Of a DNA stretch of 64,000 nucleotides, positions 1 to 8,363 are shown piece after piece (within the stretch, counting starts at the first letter, position 1; the number at the start of each line of letters is the position of its first letter). The notes under the pieces are model-generated. The model ran no database searches. It saw only the letters and a program-made list of their open reading frames with translations, and was not told the DNA's origin. A program made the position numbers and the translations under genes. This DNA comes from UBA11475 sp902486425 (GTDB lineage Bacteria; Bacillota; Clostridia; Christensenellales; Borkfalkiaceae), in the NCBI GenBank assembly GCA_902486425.1, contig CABTOK010000007.1, positions 1 to 64,000 of the forward strand, read 5' to 3'.

Positions 1-58
1 AAAGAAAGTAAAGACGGACTGTTTCTTCCTTAAAATATCGAATTTTGTATCCGCTAAT

Positions 59-406
59 ATGGAAAACTACAAAATCGTTACCAAATCCCCCAGCGTGACG
101 ACAGTAGAGATTACGGTTGTTGAGTCGTTAACCGGCGAAAAGTCCACCACCGGTCCAATCCAACTCTCAAACGAGACAGGAAAATGGATAAGCGCGACTG
201 TTGTAAAGGGATACTTCAAGGTCGGACAAACGGTTGAGCTTTACAACAGCGCCGGCACAAAAGTGGGCGAAGCCAAAATTACAGAAATCAAAGTCAAAGG
301 AACTGTTAGTGCAAGTGGTTGTGCCATTCCTTCCGATGGTCAAGTTACCATAACCTTGGATACGGGATTTAGTAATATGACGAATGGCAAACTCGTGGCA
401 AAATAA
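59..406 (+). CDS. Small EF-Tu domain-2-like beta-barrel protein, possibly the 3' end of a larger gene
   Basis: The 115-residue product has alternating beta strands and a segment (about residues 48-80) reading VVKGYFKVGQTVELYNSAG, then AKITEIKVKG and a closing VTITLDTG. This resembles domain 2 of translation GTPases (G-x-I-K-V-G-D-x-V-E-I pattern). No P-loop or other G motif is present. No convincing ribosome binding site precedes the ATG at 59, and the same frame is open to base 2, so the real gene may begin left of the window. Another frame carries a possible C-terminus ending in a stop at 31-33, which would instead mark the end of a separate upstream gene. A strong terminator follows. The fold call is by eye; function unknown. 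Confidence 0.5.
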   Translation: MENYKIVTKSPSVTTVEITVVESLTGEKSTTGPIQLSNETGKWISATVVKGYFKVGQTVELYNSAGTKVGEAKITEIKVKGTVSASGCAIPSDGQVTITLDTGFSNMTNGKLVAK

Positions 407-429
407 CTTAAAAGTTATAATCTGATCAA

Positions 430-476
430 AATATCGGATAAGCGGGCGTAAAAACCCGCTTATCCGATATTTTTAT
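430..476 (+). terminator. Rho-independent terminator
   Basis: A perfect 17-bp stem (430-446 with 455-471), 8-nt loop and a following T run. It closes the transcript of the small ORF at the left edge. Confidence 0.93.
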
Positions 477-577
477 TAATAAAGATAAAAATTATTAAAA
501 AACGTTTGTAAAAAAGGGAATTTTCAGAGAATTTTAGGCGGTATCACGGCTTAGATACCGGCAATGTTCAAAACCGC

Positions 578-606
578 TTGATTTTAACAAAAGTCGGTAG
601 TATACT
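578..606 (+). promoter_or_regulatory. Sigma-A promoter for the CmpB-like membrane gene
   Basis: TTGATT at 578-583 and TATACT at 601-606 with a 17-bp spacer. It lies 33 bp upstream of the TTG start at 640. Confidence 0.75.
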
Positions 607-639
607 TTTATTGACGACGAATCAAAGGAAAGAAGCATT

Positions 640-1341
640 TTGAAAAAACGGAATTTACCGGTTCTTATCGAGAAAAAAATAAAAAGAAACGGAACAAACA
701 ACGAACCGGACGAAAGCGGATTATCTTATGTCAGGTTGTTTTTATTATTCATGTTCGGTTGCGTTGCCGGCGTTCTGCTCGAAGGTTTTTATTGTCTTGC
801 GACAAAAGGTCGGTGGGAAAGCCACGTCGTTTCCGTATGGGGACCTTTTAATATTCTGTACGGGGCGGGTGCGGTCGCATTTTACGTCGGCGCGGACAAA
901 TTACAGGATCAACGCCTTGTCGTAAGGGTAATTATCATGACGCTTGCGGCAACGATTCTCGAACTGCTGTGCGGACTTGTTTTAAAATATGCTCTCGGTA
1001 TGCGCGCCTGGAATTATAAAAACAAGTTTATGAACTTTAGGGGGTATATTTGTCTGGGCTTTTCGTTAGGCTGGGGCGTTGCCGCGTTGGCGTTCTGCCT
1101 GATTTATCCTGCGATAAACAAGCTTTTACGTCGTGCGAAAGGCAAAACATTGGGAAGAGTTTGCTCTGTTCTCACAGCGTTTATGGTTATAAACGTAGGT
1201 CTTGCGGGGGCGGCGATAGTGCGTTGGAGCAATCGCCATTACGGTATCGAAGCGACAAATAAGATTGAAAAAACTCTCGATAAACTCGCTCCCGACGAGT
1301 GGATGGAAAAGAAGTTTATGGACTGGAAGTTCATAAAGTAA
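640..1341 (+). CDS. CmpB-type integral membrane protein (putative ABC transporter permease family, PF06541-like)
   Basis: The 233-residue protein has about five hydrophobic helices and the family hallmarks: an acidic residue within the first helix (GVLLEG), a W-(D/N)-Y stretch (RAWNYKNKF, about 126-134) and the G-x-I-C-x-x-F-S-L-x-W-G block (about 138-149). The family is widespread in Firmicutes and is called an ABC permease, but the transport role is not demonstrated. I chose the TTG at 640 because AAAGGAAAG sits just upstream and a good promoter precedes it. It is followed after 65 bp by another membrane gene and probably shares its transcript. The highly charged C-terminus (about 205-233) should be cytoplasmic. 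Confidence 0.75.
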   Translation: MKKRNLPVLIEKKIKRNGTNNEPDESGLSYVRLFLLFMFGCVAGVLLEGFYCLATKGRWESHVVSVWGPFNILYGAGAVAFYVGADKLQDQRLVVRVIIMTLAATILELLCGLVLKYALGMRAWNYKNKFMNFRGYICLGFSLGWGVAALAFCLIYPAINKLLRRAKGKTLGRVCSVLTAFMVINVGLAGAAIVRWSNRHYGIEATNKIEKTLDKLAPDEWMEKKFMDWKFIK

Positions 1342-1406
1342 GTATAAAGCGTAAGATTGCAGAAAATGTTACCAAGACGTTTAAGGAATAAAAAAGGAGA
1401 GAATAT

Positions 1407-1997
1407 ATGATAAAAGATAAATTTGAAAAAAACGACAGACCGCTCGGCATTATAAAGGTTATAGTAGAAGTAATATTCATTATTCTGATGGCGTTCGGGT
1501 TTCTTTTTGGCGTCGTGATAGCTACGTTTGAATCTGTTATAAACGGGGTTTTTATATGTTTGATTTCTTTACTGTTTTTCGGATTGGTTTTGCTTATCAA
1601 CGAAGTGATATTTTCTTTTATGAAAGACGTAAAATATATCCGCGATAAACTTTACGAAAACGAACTCAGAGAAGAATTTTTGTCAGCGTATAATAAAACG
1701 TATAATAATACAATTTACCGGGACGACAAGGCAAAAGACGATATAAAGGCAGAAGAAGCAGCTGTAAAAGATAACAATGGCGAACTTGCCTCCGATATAT
1801 TAAAAGAAACGTCTCAGAAGAAGCAAAATTCGCCCGTAACAGATAATAGACAAACCGTGAGCGAAGCCACGAAAACGAAACCGAGAGAAGAAAACAAATA
1901 CAAGTCTATGGACGAATTGTTTTCCGAACACAGTTCTTCATCTGCGAAAAATAACGCAATCAACAAATTATTCGACAACGAAAAAGAAAACAAATAA
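1407..1997 (+). CDS. Two-helix membrane protein with a long charged cytoplasmic tail
   Basis: The protein has 196 residues. Two hydrophobic helices (about 14-43 and 48-70) are followed by some 120 residues of acidic, lysine- and serine-rich sequence that looks disordered. The segment ENKYKSMDELFSEH (about 163-176) resembles a short amphipathic docking helix. AAAAAGGAGAG gives a strong ribosome binding site for the ATG at 1407. The gene follows the CmpB-like gene and ends at a strong terminator, so the two probably form a small operon. I do not recognise a family; the layout suggests a membrane-tethered adaptor, but that is only inference from shape. Confidence 0.75.
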   Translation: MIKDKFEKNDRPLGIIKVIVEVIFIILMAFGFLFGVVIATFESVINGVFICLISLLFFGLVLLINEVIFSFMKDVKYIRDKLYENELREEFLSAYNKTYNNTIYRDDKAKDDIKAEEAAVKDNNGELASDILKETSQKKQNSPVTDNRQTVSEATKTKPREENKYKSMDELFSEHSSSSAKNNAINKLFDNEKENK

Positions 1998-2010
1998 ATT
2001 TACAATTAAA

Positions 2011-2051
2011 AAACAGGCGGGGACGGAAATGTCGCCCGCCTGTTTTTTTGC
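2011..2051 (+). terminator. Rho-independent terminator
   Basis: An 11-bp stem AAACAGGCGGG (2011-2021) pairs with its complement at 2035-2045, followed by a T run. Confidence 0.93.
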
Positions 2052-2361
2052 ATTTTGGTAAGTTTTTTGCCCGATCCTTAAATAAAATTCCTTTTGATAT
2101 GATTTTTATATAAATTGTTTTTTTATCGCAGGTCGGTTTTGCGGTAAAAATTTGTTAGTCAACAAATTGTTTTCGGAGCGATTTACAAGTCGCTCCGTTT
2201 GTAATCGGCGTATTGCCGCTATTATCTTTGGTACGGTTTAGGTAAAACAGGTAGGGAAAAGGCGTACTAAAAGCATGTTATTCGATAAGTTGCCGTATTA
2301 CGGTTGCATTTCGGCAAGCCGTTCCCGGGTAAAGCCGTAATTACCGCTACTCGCTTAACGG
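2052..2361. other. Gene-free gap between convergent genes, with two hairpins and a repeat copy
   Basis: No ORF is supportable here. AATTTGTT (2149-2156) pairs perfectly with AACAAATT (2161-2168), and CGGAGCGA (2174-2181) with TCGCTCCG (2190-2197). Neither stem has a good T run on either strand. A copy of the GGTA-N13-ACAGGT element lies at 2230-2252. The minus-strand importer operon ends at the right border without an obvious terminator. Confidence 0.6.
2230..2252 (+). repeat. GGTA-N13-ACAGGT interspersed element, copy A
   Basis: GGTA at 2230-2233, 13 bases, ACAGGT at 2247-2252. GTACG here can pair with CGTAC downstream, placing ACAGGT in a loop. Confidence 0.6.
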
Positions 2362-3243
2362 TTATTTGTGCTTTACGGTAAGCTTTTCAACCAGTGTGAT
2401 TAAAAAGTACATCGAAGCCGAAAGTATCAGAAGTATTACCGTCGCGCTCATTACAAGGTCAAGTTTGAACACCTGCCCGCCGTACACGATAAGGTATCCG
2501 AGACCTGCTTTTGATACGAGATATTCGCCCATTATGGAGCCTATCCAAGCCATTCCGAGAGCGATTTTAAGCATAGAAACGAAGCATGCGCCACTCGACG
2601 GGATGACGAGTTTATACATTATCCGGAACTTGCTCGCTCCGAGAGATTTCATAAGTAAAATCTTGTCTTTATCGGTTTCGGCAAAGCCGTTTAACATAGT
2701 CAGCTGACAGACGATTATGCTTATTAAAACAGCCATGGCTATTATCGCTTTTTTGTCGCTGCCGAACCATATTATGATAAGCGGACCGAGCGCGATTTTG
2801 GGAAGGCTGTTAAGCACAACGACGTAAGGTTCAAGCACTTTTTTAAGCCGCTCCGACCACCACATGCTAAGTGCGAGCGCGTATCCGAATACTACCGAAA
2901 TCAAAAATCCGACGAAGGTCTCGTAAAGGGTAACACCTATGTGAGTCAGAAGATTATTTTCCTTAAAAAGCGTTATCGTGGTAGCGATTATCTCGGACGG
3001 GTAGCTCGAAATGAAGCCGTCGACGAGTCCGATTTTTACCGAAAGTTCCCAGAATAAAAGAAACGCCGCGAGAACCGCAAACCTTAGAACGTTTACGATA
3101 ATCTTTTCCTTTTTCAGCTTTTTTACGTATAAAAGGTGTTCTTTTGATACCGGTCTCAAATCCGTTTTCGCTGTTTCAGCCCCTTTTAAGCGGCGGAATT
3201 TTTCTTTTTCGGGTGTTTTTAATTTCTTTTTTTCTTCAGTCAT
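2362..3243 (-). CDS. ABC importer permease, SsuC/TauC/ThiX family
   Basis: The 293-residue protein has six predicted helices starting near residue 49 and the binding-protein-dependent EAA loop (about 200-225, LMKSLGASKFRIMYKLVIP) that docks to the ATPase. A charged N-terminal extension of about 45 residues is longer than usual for the family. Its start overlaps the end of the ATPase gene by 8 bp, which implies translational coupling. Order in transcription is binding protein, ATPase, permease. Members of this family import sulfonates, nitrate, taurine or thiamine precursors; nothing in the window decides which. Confidence 0.88.
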   Translation of the reverse strand: MTEEKKKLKTPEKEKFRRLKGAETAKTDLRPVSKEHLLYVKKLKKEKIIVNVLRFAVLAAFLLFWELSVKIGLVDGFISSYPSEIIATTITLFKENNLLTHIGVTLYETFVGFLISVVFGYALALSMWWSERLKKVLEPYVVVLNSLPKIALGPLIIIWFGSDKKAIIAMAVLISIIVCQLTMLNGFAETDKDKILLMKSLGASKFRIMYKLVIPSSGACFVSMLKIALGMAWIGSIMGEYLVSKAGLGYLIVYGGQVFKLDLVMSATVILLILSASMYFLITLVEKLTVKHK

Positions 3244-4027
3244 CGGTCTTCAGTTCCTTGAAAAGTATTTCGAACCATTTTGAAAACTCCGGCGATTCTC
3301 TGCGTTTAAGCGGAGGAGTATCGCCGAAATTTATCTTATGAACGGTTTTTAAGCGGCAAGGGCGTTTCGTTAAGACGATAATTCTGTCCGAGAGCGAAAT
3401 CGCCTCGCTTATGTCGTGTGTTACGAGGATCGCCGTCTGATTTTCGGAACGGATGATTTTATATACGTCTTCCGAAACGGACAGTCTCGTCTGATAGTCG
3501 AGAGCGGAAAACGGTTCGTCTAAAAGGAGAAGCGCGGGACGGAAAACGAGAGTTCTTATAAGCGCGGCACGCTGTCTCATCCCTCCCGAAAGTTCATCGG
3601 GGTAGGAGTTCATAAAGTCTTTAAGCCCGTATTTTATCAGAAGCTCTTTGCCGTAGCCGAAGTTTTCTTTAGTAGTAATTTTTTTGACTTCGAGAGGAAG
3701 ATAAACGTTTTTAAGAACAGTCCGCCAAGGAAAAAGCTGATCTTTTTGCAGCATGTAGCCGATGCTTTTTCCGCTTGCGGAACTTCCGCCGATAGTGATT
3801 TTCCCGCCGGATGGTTTTATCAGTCCCGCTATCATGGTAAGAACTGTCGTTTTACCGCAGCCGGACGGTCCGATTATCGAAATAAATTCGCCTTTTTTTG
3901 CCGAAAACGACAGATCGTCGACGGCGAGAGTTTCGCCCGATTCGGTATGATAAGCGCACGAAACGTTTTCTAATTTCAAAATTTCTTCCGCAGGGGCGGA
4001 GAATATTTTTTCTGTCGGTGTGGTCAT
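3236..4027 (-). CDS. ABC importer ATPase, SsuB/TauB/ThiZ family
   Basis: The protein has 263 residues with Walker A GPSGCGKT (53-60), Q-loop near 94, signature LSGGM (146-150), Walker B LLLLDEP (about 167-172), D-loop SALD and a switch histidine in VTHD. It should power uptake through the permease encoded just downstream. The first 16 residues before the nucleotide-binding fold are extra. It lies 68 bp after the binding-protein gene and overlaps the permease gene by 8 bp. Substrate is unknown, as for its partners. Confidence 0.9.
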   Translation of the reverse strand: MTTPTEKIFSAPAEEILKLENVSCAYHTESGETLAVDDLSFSAKKGEFISIIGPSGCGKTTVLTMIAGLIKPSGGKITIGGSSASGKSIGYMLQKDQLFPWRTVLKNVYLPLEVKKITTKENFGYGKELLIKYGLKDFMNSYPDELSGGMRQRAALIRTLVFRPALLLLDEPFSALDYQTRLSVSEDVYKIIRSENQTAILVTHDISEAISLSDRIIVLTKRPCRLKTVHKINFGDTPPLKRRESPEFSKWFEILFKELKTDD

Positions 4028-4095
4028 AGTTTTTTACCTTGGTTGTTTTTATCAGAGACCTTTATTCGGGATCGTACCGATTGAATAAGGCGTTC

Positions 4096-5085
4096 TTACG
4101 GGAGATATTTTGTCGTTACGAGTTCGTTAAACGCTATACGCTTCGGAAGTTCGCCCGCATATTCCATAATGTCCTGAAGTCTCGAAAATCCCGTTTCGGT
4201 CGGAACAAGATTTTCCGCCCAGGCGTTGATGCCGCGGTAGCTTTTTACGGAAGCGGTAAGCGATTCGACGCTCGTTCCGACGAACTGTCCTTTTATGACT
4301 TCGGCTACTTCTGCGTCGGTATGGGTTTTTATATATCCGAGACCTTTTTTAACCGCTTTAAGGAAGTTTTTAACCTGTTTTTCGTTCTTTTCGCAATAGC
4401 TGTCAAGGGCTACGAACGAAGTATAGGGAATTTCACCGGAGAGTTCGCCCATCGCCGCAACTATATAGCCTTTGCCGCTCTTCTGATATTCCGAAGCCGT
4501 CGGTTCGAACATCGTGCAGTAATCGCCGGTGCCGCCTTCGAAGGCTGCAGTCATAAGGTTGAATTGCACGCCGAAGTTAAGTTCGTAATCGACGTTGTTT
4601 TTAAGTCCGAGTTCGCCTAAAATATATTCGAAGGACATCGCGGGTACGCCGCCGGCTCTTCCGGCTAAAATATTTTTGCCTTTAAGATCTTCTATTTTGA
4701 AGTCGGGTTCGGGGTTACGTGAAAGTAAAAACGCCCCGTCGCATCTCGTAAGCTGTCCTATAACCGCAGGACAGTCGGTTTTGCCTTGCGATTTTACGTA
4801 AATCACGGTTTCCGGTCCCATAAGACCTATGTCGGCGTTTTTCGAGAGGACCGCGGTCATTACTTTATCCGCGCCGCCGCCGTTGGTGAGAGTAACGGTG
4901 ATGTTTTCTTCTTTGAAATATCCGTTTTCGATCGCAACGTACAAGGGCGCGTAAAATACCGAGTGGGTTACTTCGTTCAGGCTGATTTTGTCGCCGTCCG
5001 TCTTTTTACATGCCGGAAGCGGAAGGATAAAGAGTAGAATCGCGATTAAAATCCGCGACGATCTTTTTATAAAATTTTTCATCAA
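4096..5085 (-). CDS. NMT1/THI5-type substrate-binding lipoprotein of the ABC importer
   Basis: This is the first gene of the minus-strand importer operon, 329 residues. A signal peptide ends in a lipobox PLPAC (about 22-26), so it should be lipid-anchored outside the membrane. The mature part opens with the typical HSVFYAPLYVAIENGYF block (about 41-57) and contains the conserved ADIGLMGPE loop. AAAAAGGAGC precedes the ATG. Family members bind thiamine pyrimidines, alkanesulfonates, taurine or riboflavin-like ligands; the ligand here is undetermined. A stable hairpin sits in its leader. Confidence 0.88.
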   Translation of the reverse strand: MMKNFIKRSSRILIAILLFILPLPACKKTDGDKISLNEVTHSVFYAPLYVAIENGYFKEENITVTLTNGGGADKVMTAVLSKNADIGLMGPETVIYVKSQGKTDCPAVIGQLTRCDGAFLLSRNPEPDFKIEDLKGKNILAGRAGGVPAMSFEYILGELGLKNNVDYELNFGVQFNLMTAAFEGGTGDYCTMFEPTASEYQKSGKGYIVAAMGELSGEIPYTSFVALDSYCEKNEKQVKNFLKAVKKGLGYIKTHTDAEVAEVIKGQFVGTSVESLTASVKSYRGINAWAENLVPTETGFSRLQDIMEYAGELPKRIAFNELVTTKYLP

Positions 5086-5096
5086 AGCTCCTTTTT

Positions 5097-5137
5097 ACGC
5101 CGCAAAGACTTTTATTTTACACGGTCTTAAACGGCGT
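5097..5137 (-). promoter_or_regulatory. Long leader hairpin ahead of the importer operon
   Basis: Read on the minus strand, ACGCCG and then AAGAC pair with GTCTT and CGGCGT, giving a two-part stem that ends directly before the Shine-Dalgarno of the binding-protein gene. No T run follows, so a translational or stability role is more likely than termination. Confidence 0.5.
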
Positions 5138-5260
5138 TCGATTTGTATTATTCTATGCGGAATAAAAAAACCGAGTTACATAAGACGAGCAGTAAAACGG
5201 GCGTAATTATCGTTATAATAAGTTTTTTGTCTTGTAAAACTGCTTTTTACCCGCCGTCCG

Positions 5261-5289
5261 TTGACAACAAAACGTAAAAAGGATATAAT
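5261..5289 (+). promoter_or_regulatory. Consensus sigma-A promoter of valS
   Basis: TTGACA at 5261-5266 and TATAAT at 5284-5289 with a 17-bp spacer, a perfect match. The roughly 90-nt leader is too short for a T-box. Confidence 0.9.
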
Positions 5290-5382
5290 AATAAAACGAC
5301 TGTAAAATTTTATTCTTAAGTTTTTACGTCCGACGAAATATTTTAAAAAACTATTTGCCTTAACCGGCGAAGGGGACTTGAT

Positions 5383-8004
5383 ATGGACATGGCAAAAACC
5401 TACAATCCTTCCGAATTCGAGGACAGGATTTACAAAACGTGGGAAAAAGAAGGGTACTTTACACCGACTATCGATCCGAACAAACTTCCGTTCACGATCG
5501 TAATACCGCCCCCGAACATCACGGGACAGCTCCACATGGGACACGCTCTCGACGAAACTTTGCAGGATACGCTTATACGTTTCAAGCGTATGCAGGGTTA
5601 TGCGGCGTTGTGGCTCCCGGGGACCGATCACGCTTCCATCGCGACCGAAGTAAAAATAGTCGAACAGATGGCTAAAGAAGGTCTCACCAAAAACGACGTC
5701 GGCAGAGAAGGCTTCTTAAAGCGCGCCTGGGCGTGGAAGGAACAGTACGGCGGAAGAATAGTCGAACAGCTTAAAAAGTTAGGCTCGTCATGCGACTGGT
5801 CGAGACTTTCGTTTACTATGGACGAAAAGTGTTCGAGAGCCGTTAAAGAAGTATTTGTAAACCTTTACAACAAAGGTCTTATTTATCAGGGAAACAGAAT
5901 AATCAACTGGTGTCCGCACTGCAAGACCGCGCTTTCCGACGCCGAAGTAGAGTACGAAGAAGAAGATTCGCATCTTTGGTACATCAATTATAAGGTTAAA
6001 GATTCCGACGAATTTTTAACCGTTGCGACTTCCCGTCCCGAAACCATGCTCGGAGATACCGCGGTAGCCGTAAACCCAAAAGACAAGAGATACAAAAACC
6101 TTGTCGGCAAAACGCTTATTCTGCCCGTACTTAATAAAGAGATACCGGTTATAGCGGACGATTACGTAGAACTCGATTTCGGAACGGGCGCGGTTAAAAT
6201 AACGCCCGCTCACGATCCGAACGACTTCGAAGTAGGCGTAAGACATAATCTCGAAGTAATTAAGGTCATAAACGACGACGGAACTATGGGCGCAGCCGCC
6301 GGCGAATACGAAGGCATGCCTTCAGCAGAATACAGAGAAGTCATCGTAAATAAACTCAAAGAACTCGGCGCGCTCGTTAAAATCGAACCGCTTCATCATA
6401 ACGTAGGACACTGCTACAGATGCGGAACTACGGTGGAATCGACCGTTTCGAAACAGTGGTTCGTAAAGATGGAACCGCTCGCTAAGCCCGCTGTTGAAGT
6501 CGTAAAAAACAAAAAGATAAAATTCATTCCGCAAAGGTTTTCGAAAATCTATTATAACTGGATGGAAAACATTAAAGATTGGTGTATTTCGCGTCAGCTC
6601 TGGTGGGGACACAGAATCCCCGCGTATTACTGCGACGACTGCGGCGAAATGACCGTTTCGAAAGAAAACGTAACCGTCTGTCCGAAGTGCGGCGGAACGC
6701 ACGTAAGACAGGACGAAGATGTTCTCGATACCTGGTTCTCGTCGGCTTTATGGCCGTTTTCGACTCTCGGCTATCCCGACAAAACTCCCGATCTCGATTA
6801 TTTTTACCCGACGGACGTTCTCGTTACCGGTTACGATATAATATTCTTCTGGGTAGCGAGAATGATTTTCTCCGGTCTCGAACACATGAACAGAATACCG
6901 TTTAAAGACGTTCTCATTCACGGACTCGTAAGAGACGCGCAGGGCAGAAAGATGAGCAAGTCTCTGGGTAACGGCATAGATCCTTTGAAGATTATCGATC
7001 AGTACGGCGCGGACACGCTCAGATTTTCGCTCATAAACGGCATAGCTCCCGGCAGCGACATGCGTTTTTCGGACGAAAAGCTCGAAGGCTCGAGAAACTT
7101 CATGAACAAGATCTGGAACGCTTCGAGATTCGTTCTCATGAACGCCGAAGGTAAAGAAATCAAAAATCTTTCCGACTGCAAGCTGAGCGTTGCGGACAAG
7201 TGGATAATAACCAAGCTCAACAAGGCGATAAGAGACGTTACGGTCAATATGGAAAGATACGAAATGGGTATAGCTCTCGCCAAGCTTTACGACTTCGTAT
7301 GGAACGACTTCTGCGACTGGTATATCGAACTCACTAAGCCCGTGCTTTACGGCGACGACGAAACCGCGAGAGACGATACCGTAAGCGTACTCGTTTACGT
7401 TCTTAAAGAGACTCTTAAACTTCTTCATCCGTTCGTTCCGTTCGTCACGCAGGAAATTTATTCTAATATTCCCGGCGTTACCGGCGACATAATGGTCGCG
7501 GAGTTTCCGAGATACAATCCGAAGTTCAATTACGCGAAAGCGGTAAAAGATCTCGAACCCGTTACTTCGATAATAAAGGCTGTAAGAAACGTAAAGGCGA
7601 AACTTAACGTAGCTCCTTCCAAAAAGGTTGAGCTTTACGTTAAATCGGACGTGAAAGCGGCTATCAGGAAGGGATCCGTTTATATTCAGAAGTTAGCCGG
7701 AGTTTCGGACATAATATTCATCGAAGACAAGACGGAACTTACCTGCAAGACAGTTTCGCAGGTGCTTGCTTCGTGCGAGCTTTATATTCCGTTAGGGGAA
7801 CTCGTCGACGAAGAAGCTGAAAAGGCGAGACTTAACAAAGAGCTTGAAAAGTGCGAAGACGAAATAAAGCGTTCGGAAGGCAAATTAAACAATAAAGGCT
7901 TTATCGGCAAGGCTCCCAAAGCTCTCGTGGACGGCGAAAAGGAAAAGCTTGAAAAATATCTCGAAATGAGAGAAAAGCTTAAAAAAGAATTAGCCGGATA
8001 TTAA
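5383..8004 (+). CDS. valS: Valine--tRNA ligase
   Basis: Charges tRNA-Val with valine in the cytosol. The 873-residue class I synthetase carries the HIGH-type motif HMGH (51-54) and KMSKS (523-527), the editing domain between them, and zinc-type cysteine pairs (CYRC near 345, CDDC and CPKC near 420-440) common in Firmicutes ValRS. The last 65 residues form the basic coiled-coil arm. AAGGGGA lies ahead of the ATG at 5383; a second in-frame ATG at 5389 is possible. It has its own consensus promoter and a terminator, so it is transcribed alone. Length is normal for the family. Confidence 0.98.
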   Translation: MDMAKTYNPSEFEDRIYKTWEKEGYFTPTIDPNKLPFTIVIPPPNITGQLHMGHALDETLQDTLIRFKRMQGYAALWLPGTDHASIATEVKIVEQMAKEGLTKNDVGREGFLKRAWAWKEQYGGRIVEQLKKLGSSCDWSRLSFTMDEKCSRAVKEVFVNLYNKGLIYQGNRIINWCPHCKTALSDAEVEYEEEDSHLWYINYKVKDSDEFLTVATSRPETMLGDTAVAVNPKDKRYKNLVGKTLILPVLNKEIPVIADDYVELDFGTGAVKITPAHDPNDFEVGVRHNLEVIKVINDDGTMGAAAGEYEGMPSAEYREVIVNKLKELGALVKIEPLHHNVGHCYRCGTTVESTVSKQWFVKMEPLAKPAVEVVKNKKIKFIPQRFSKIYYNWMENIKDWCISRQLWWGHRIPAYYCDDCGEMTVSKENVTVCPKCGGTHVRQDEDVLDTWFSSALWPFSTLGYPDKTPDLDYFYPTDVLVTGYDIIFFWVARMIFSGLEHMNRIPFKDVLIHGLVRDAQGRKMSKSLGNGIDPLKIIDQYGADTLRFSLINGIAPGSDMRFSDEKLEGSRNFMNKIWNASRFVLMNAEGKEIKNLSDCKLSVADKWIITKLNKAIRDVTVNMERYEMGIALAKLYDFVWNDFCDWYIELTKPVLYGDDETARDDTVSVLVYVLKETLKLLHPFVPFVTQEIYSNIPGVTGDIMVAEFPRYNPKFNYAKAVKDLEPVTSIIKAVRNVKAKLNVAPSKKVELYVKSDVKAAIRKGSVYIQKLAGVSDIIFIEDKTELTCKTVSQVLASCELYIPLGELVDEEAEKARLNKELEKCEDEIKRSEGKLNNKGFIGKAPKALVDGEKEKLEKYLEMREKLKKELAGY

Positions 8005-8040
8005 GATTGAAACCGAATATTCAGTCCCGCAAAGGGTATA

Positions 8041-8074
8041 AAAACAAGGCGCGGTTTTACGCCTCGTTTTTTGC
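8041..8074 (+). terminator. Terminator after valS
   Basis: AAACAAGGCG pairs with CGCCTCGTTT (one mismatch) and is followed by a T run. Confidence 0.88.
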
Positions 8075-8245
8075 TTTAAAATAAAAAATATCCGCCTTAT
8101 AGGACAGCCTTGAAAGCATGCCGAAAGTCGTTTTGTAAAAACGGCGACGGACGGCGAAAATGTTAAAAATGTTTATTATTAACAAAAGTTCCGCAAAAAC
8201 GACACGAATTTTTGGAAATAGCAGCCAAAATAAGTGAAAAGCGTA

Positions 8246-8274
8246 TTGACACACCGCTCAAAGTGTGATATTAT
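8246..8274 (+). promoter_or_regulatory. Sigma-A promoter with an internal dyad
   Basis: TTGACA (8246-8251) and TATTAT (8269-8274), 17-bp spacer. ACAC and GTGT inside the spacer form a dyad that could be an operator. The segment 8075-8245 before it has no gene; it holds a TGTTAA/TTAACA dyad near 8160-8180 and nothing else I can name. Confidence 0.78.
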
Positions 8275-8363
8275 AATTAAAACAAAATAAGCTGTTATGG
8301 CGACTTTTTGAATATGTCCGGGCGGTAAAAATCGTCCGGCGGCTGAAAAGTCCGGAGGAATAA

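Noticed and set aside
5290..5382. T-box riboswitch upstream of valS
   Set aside because: Only about 90 nt lie between the promoter and the start, and no T-box core or terminator/antiterminator pair is present.
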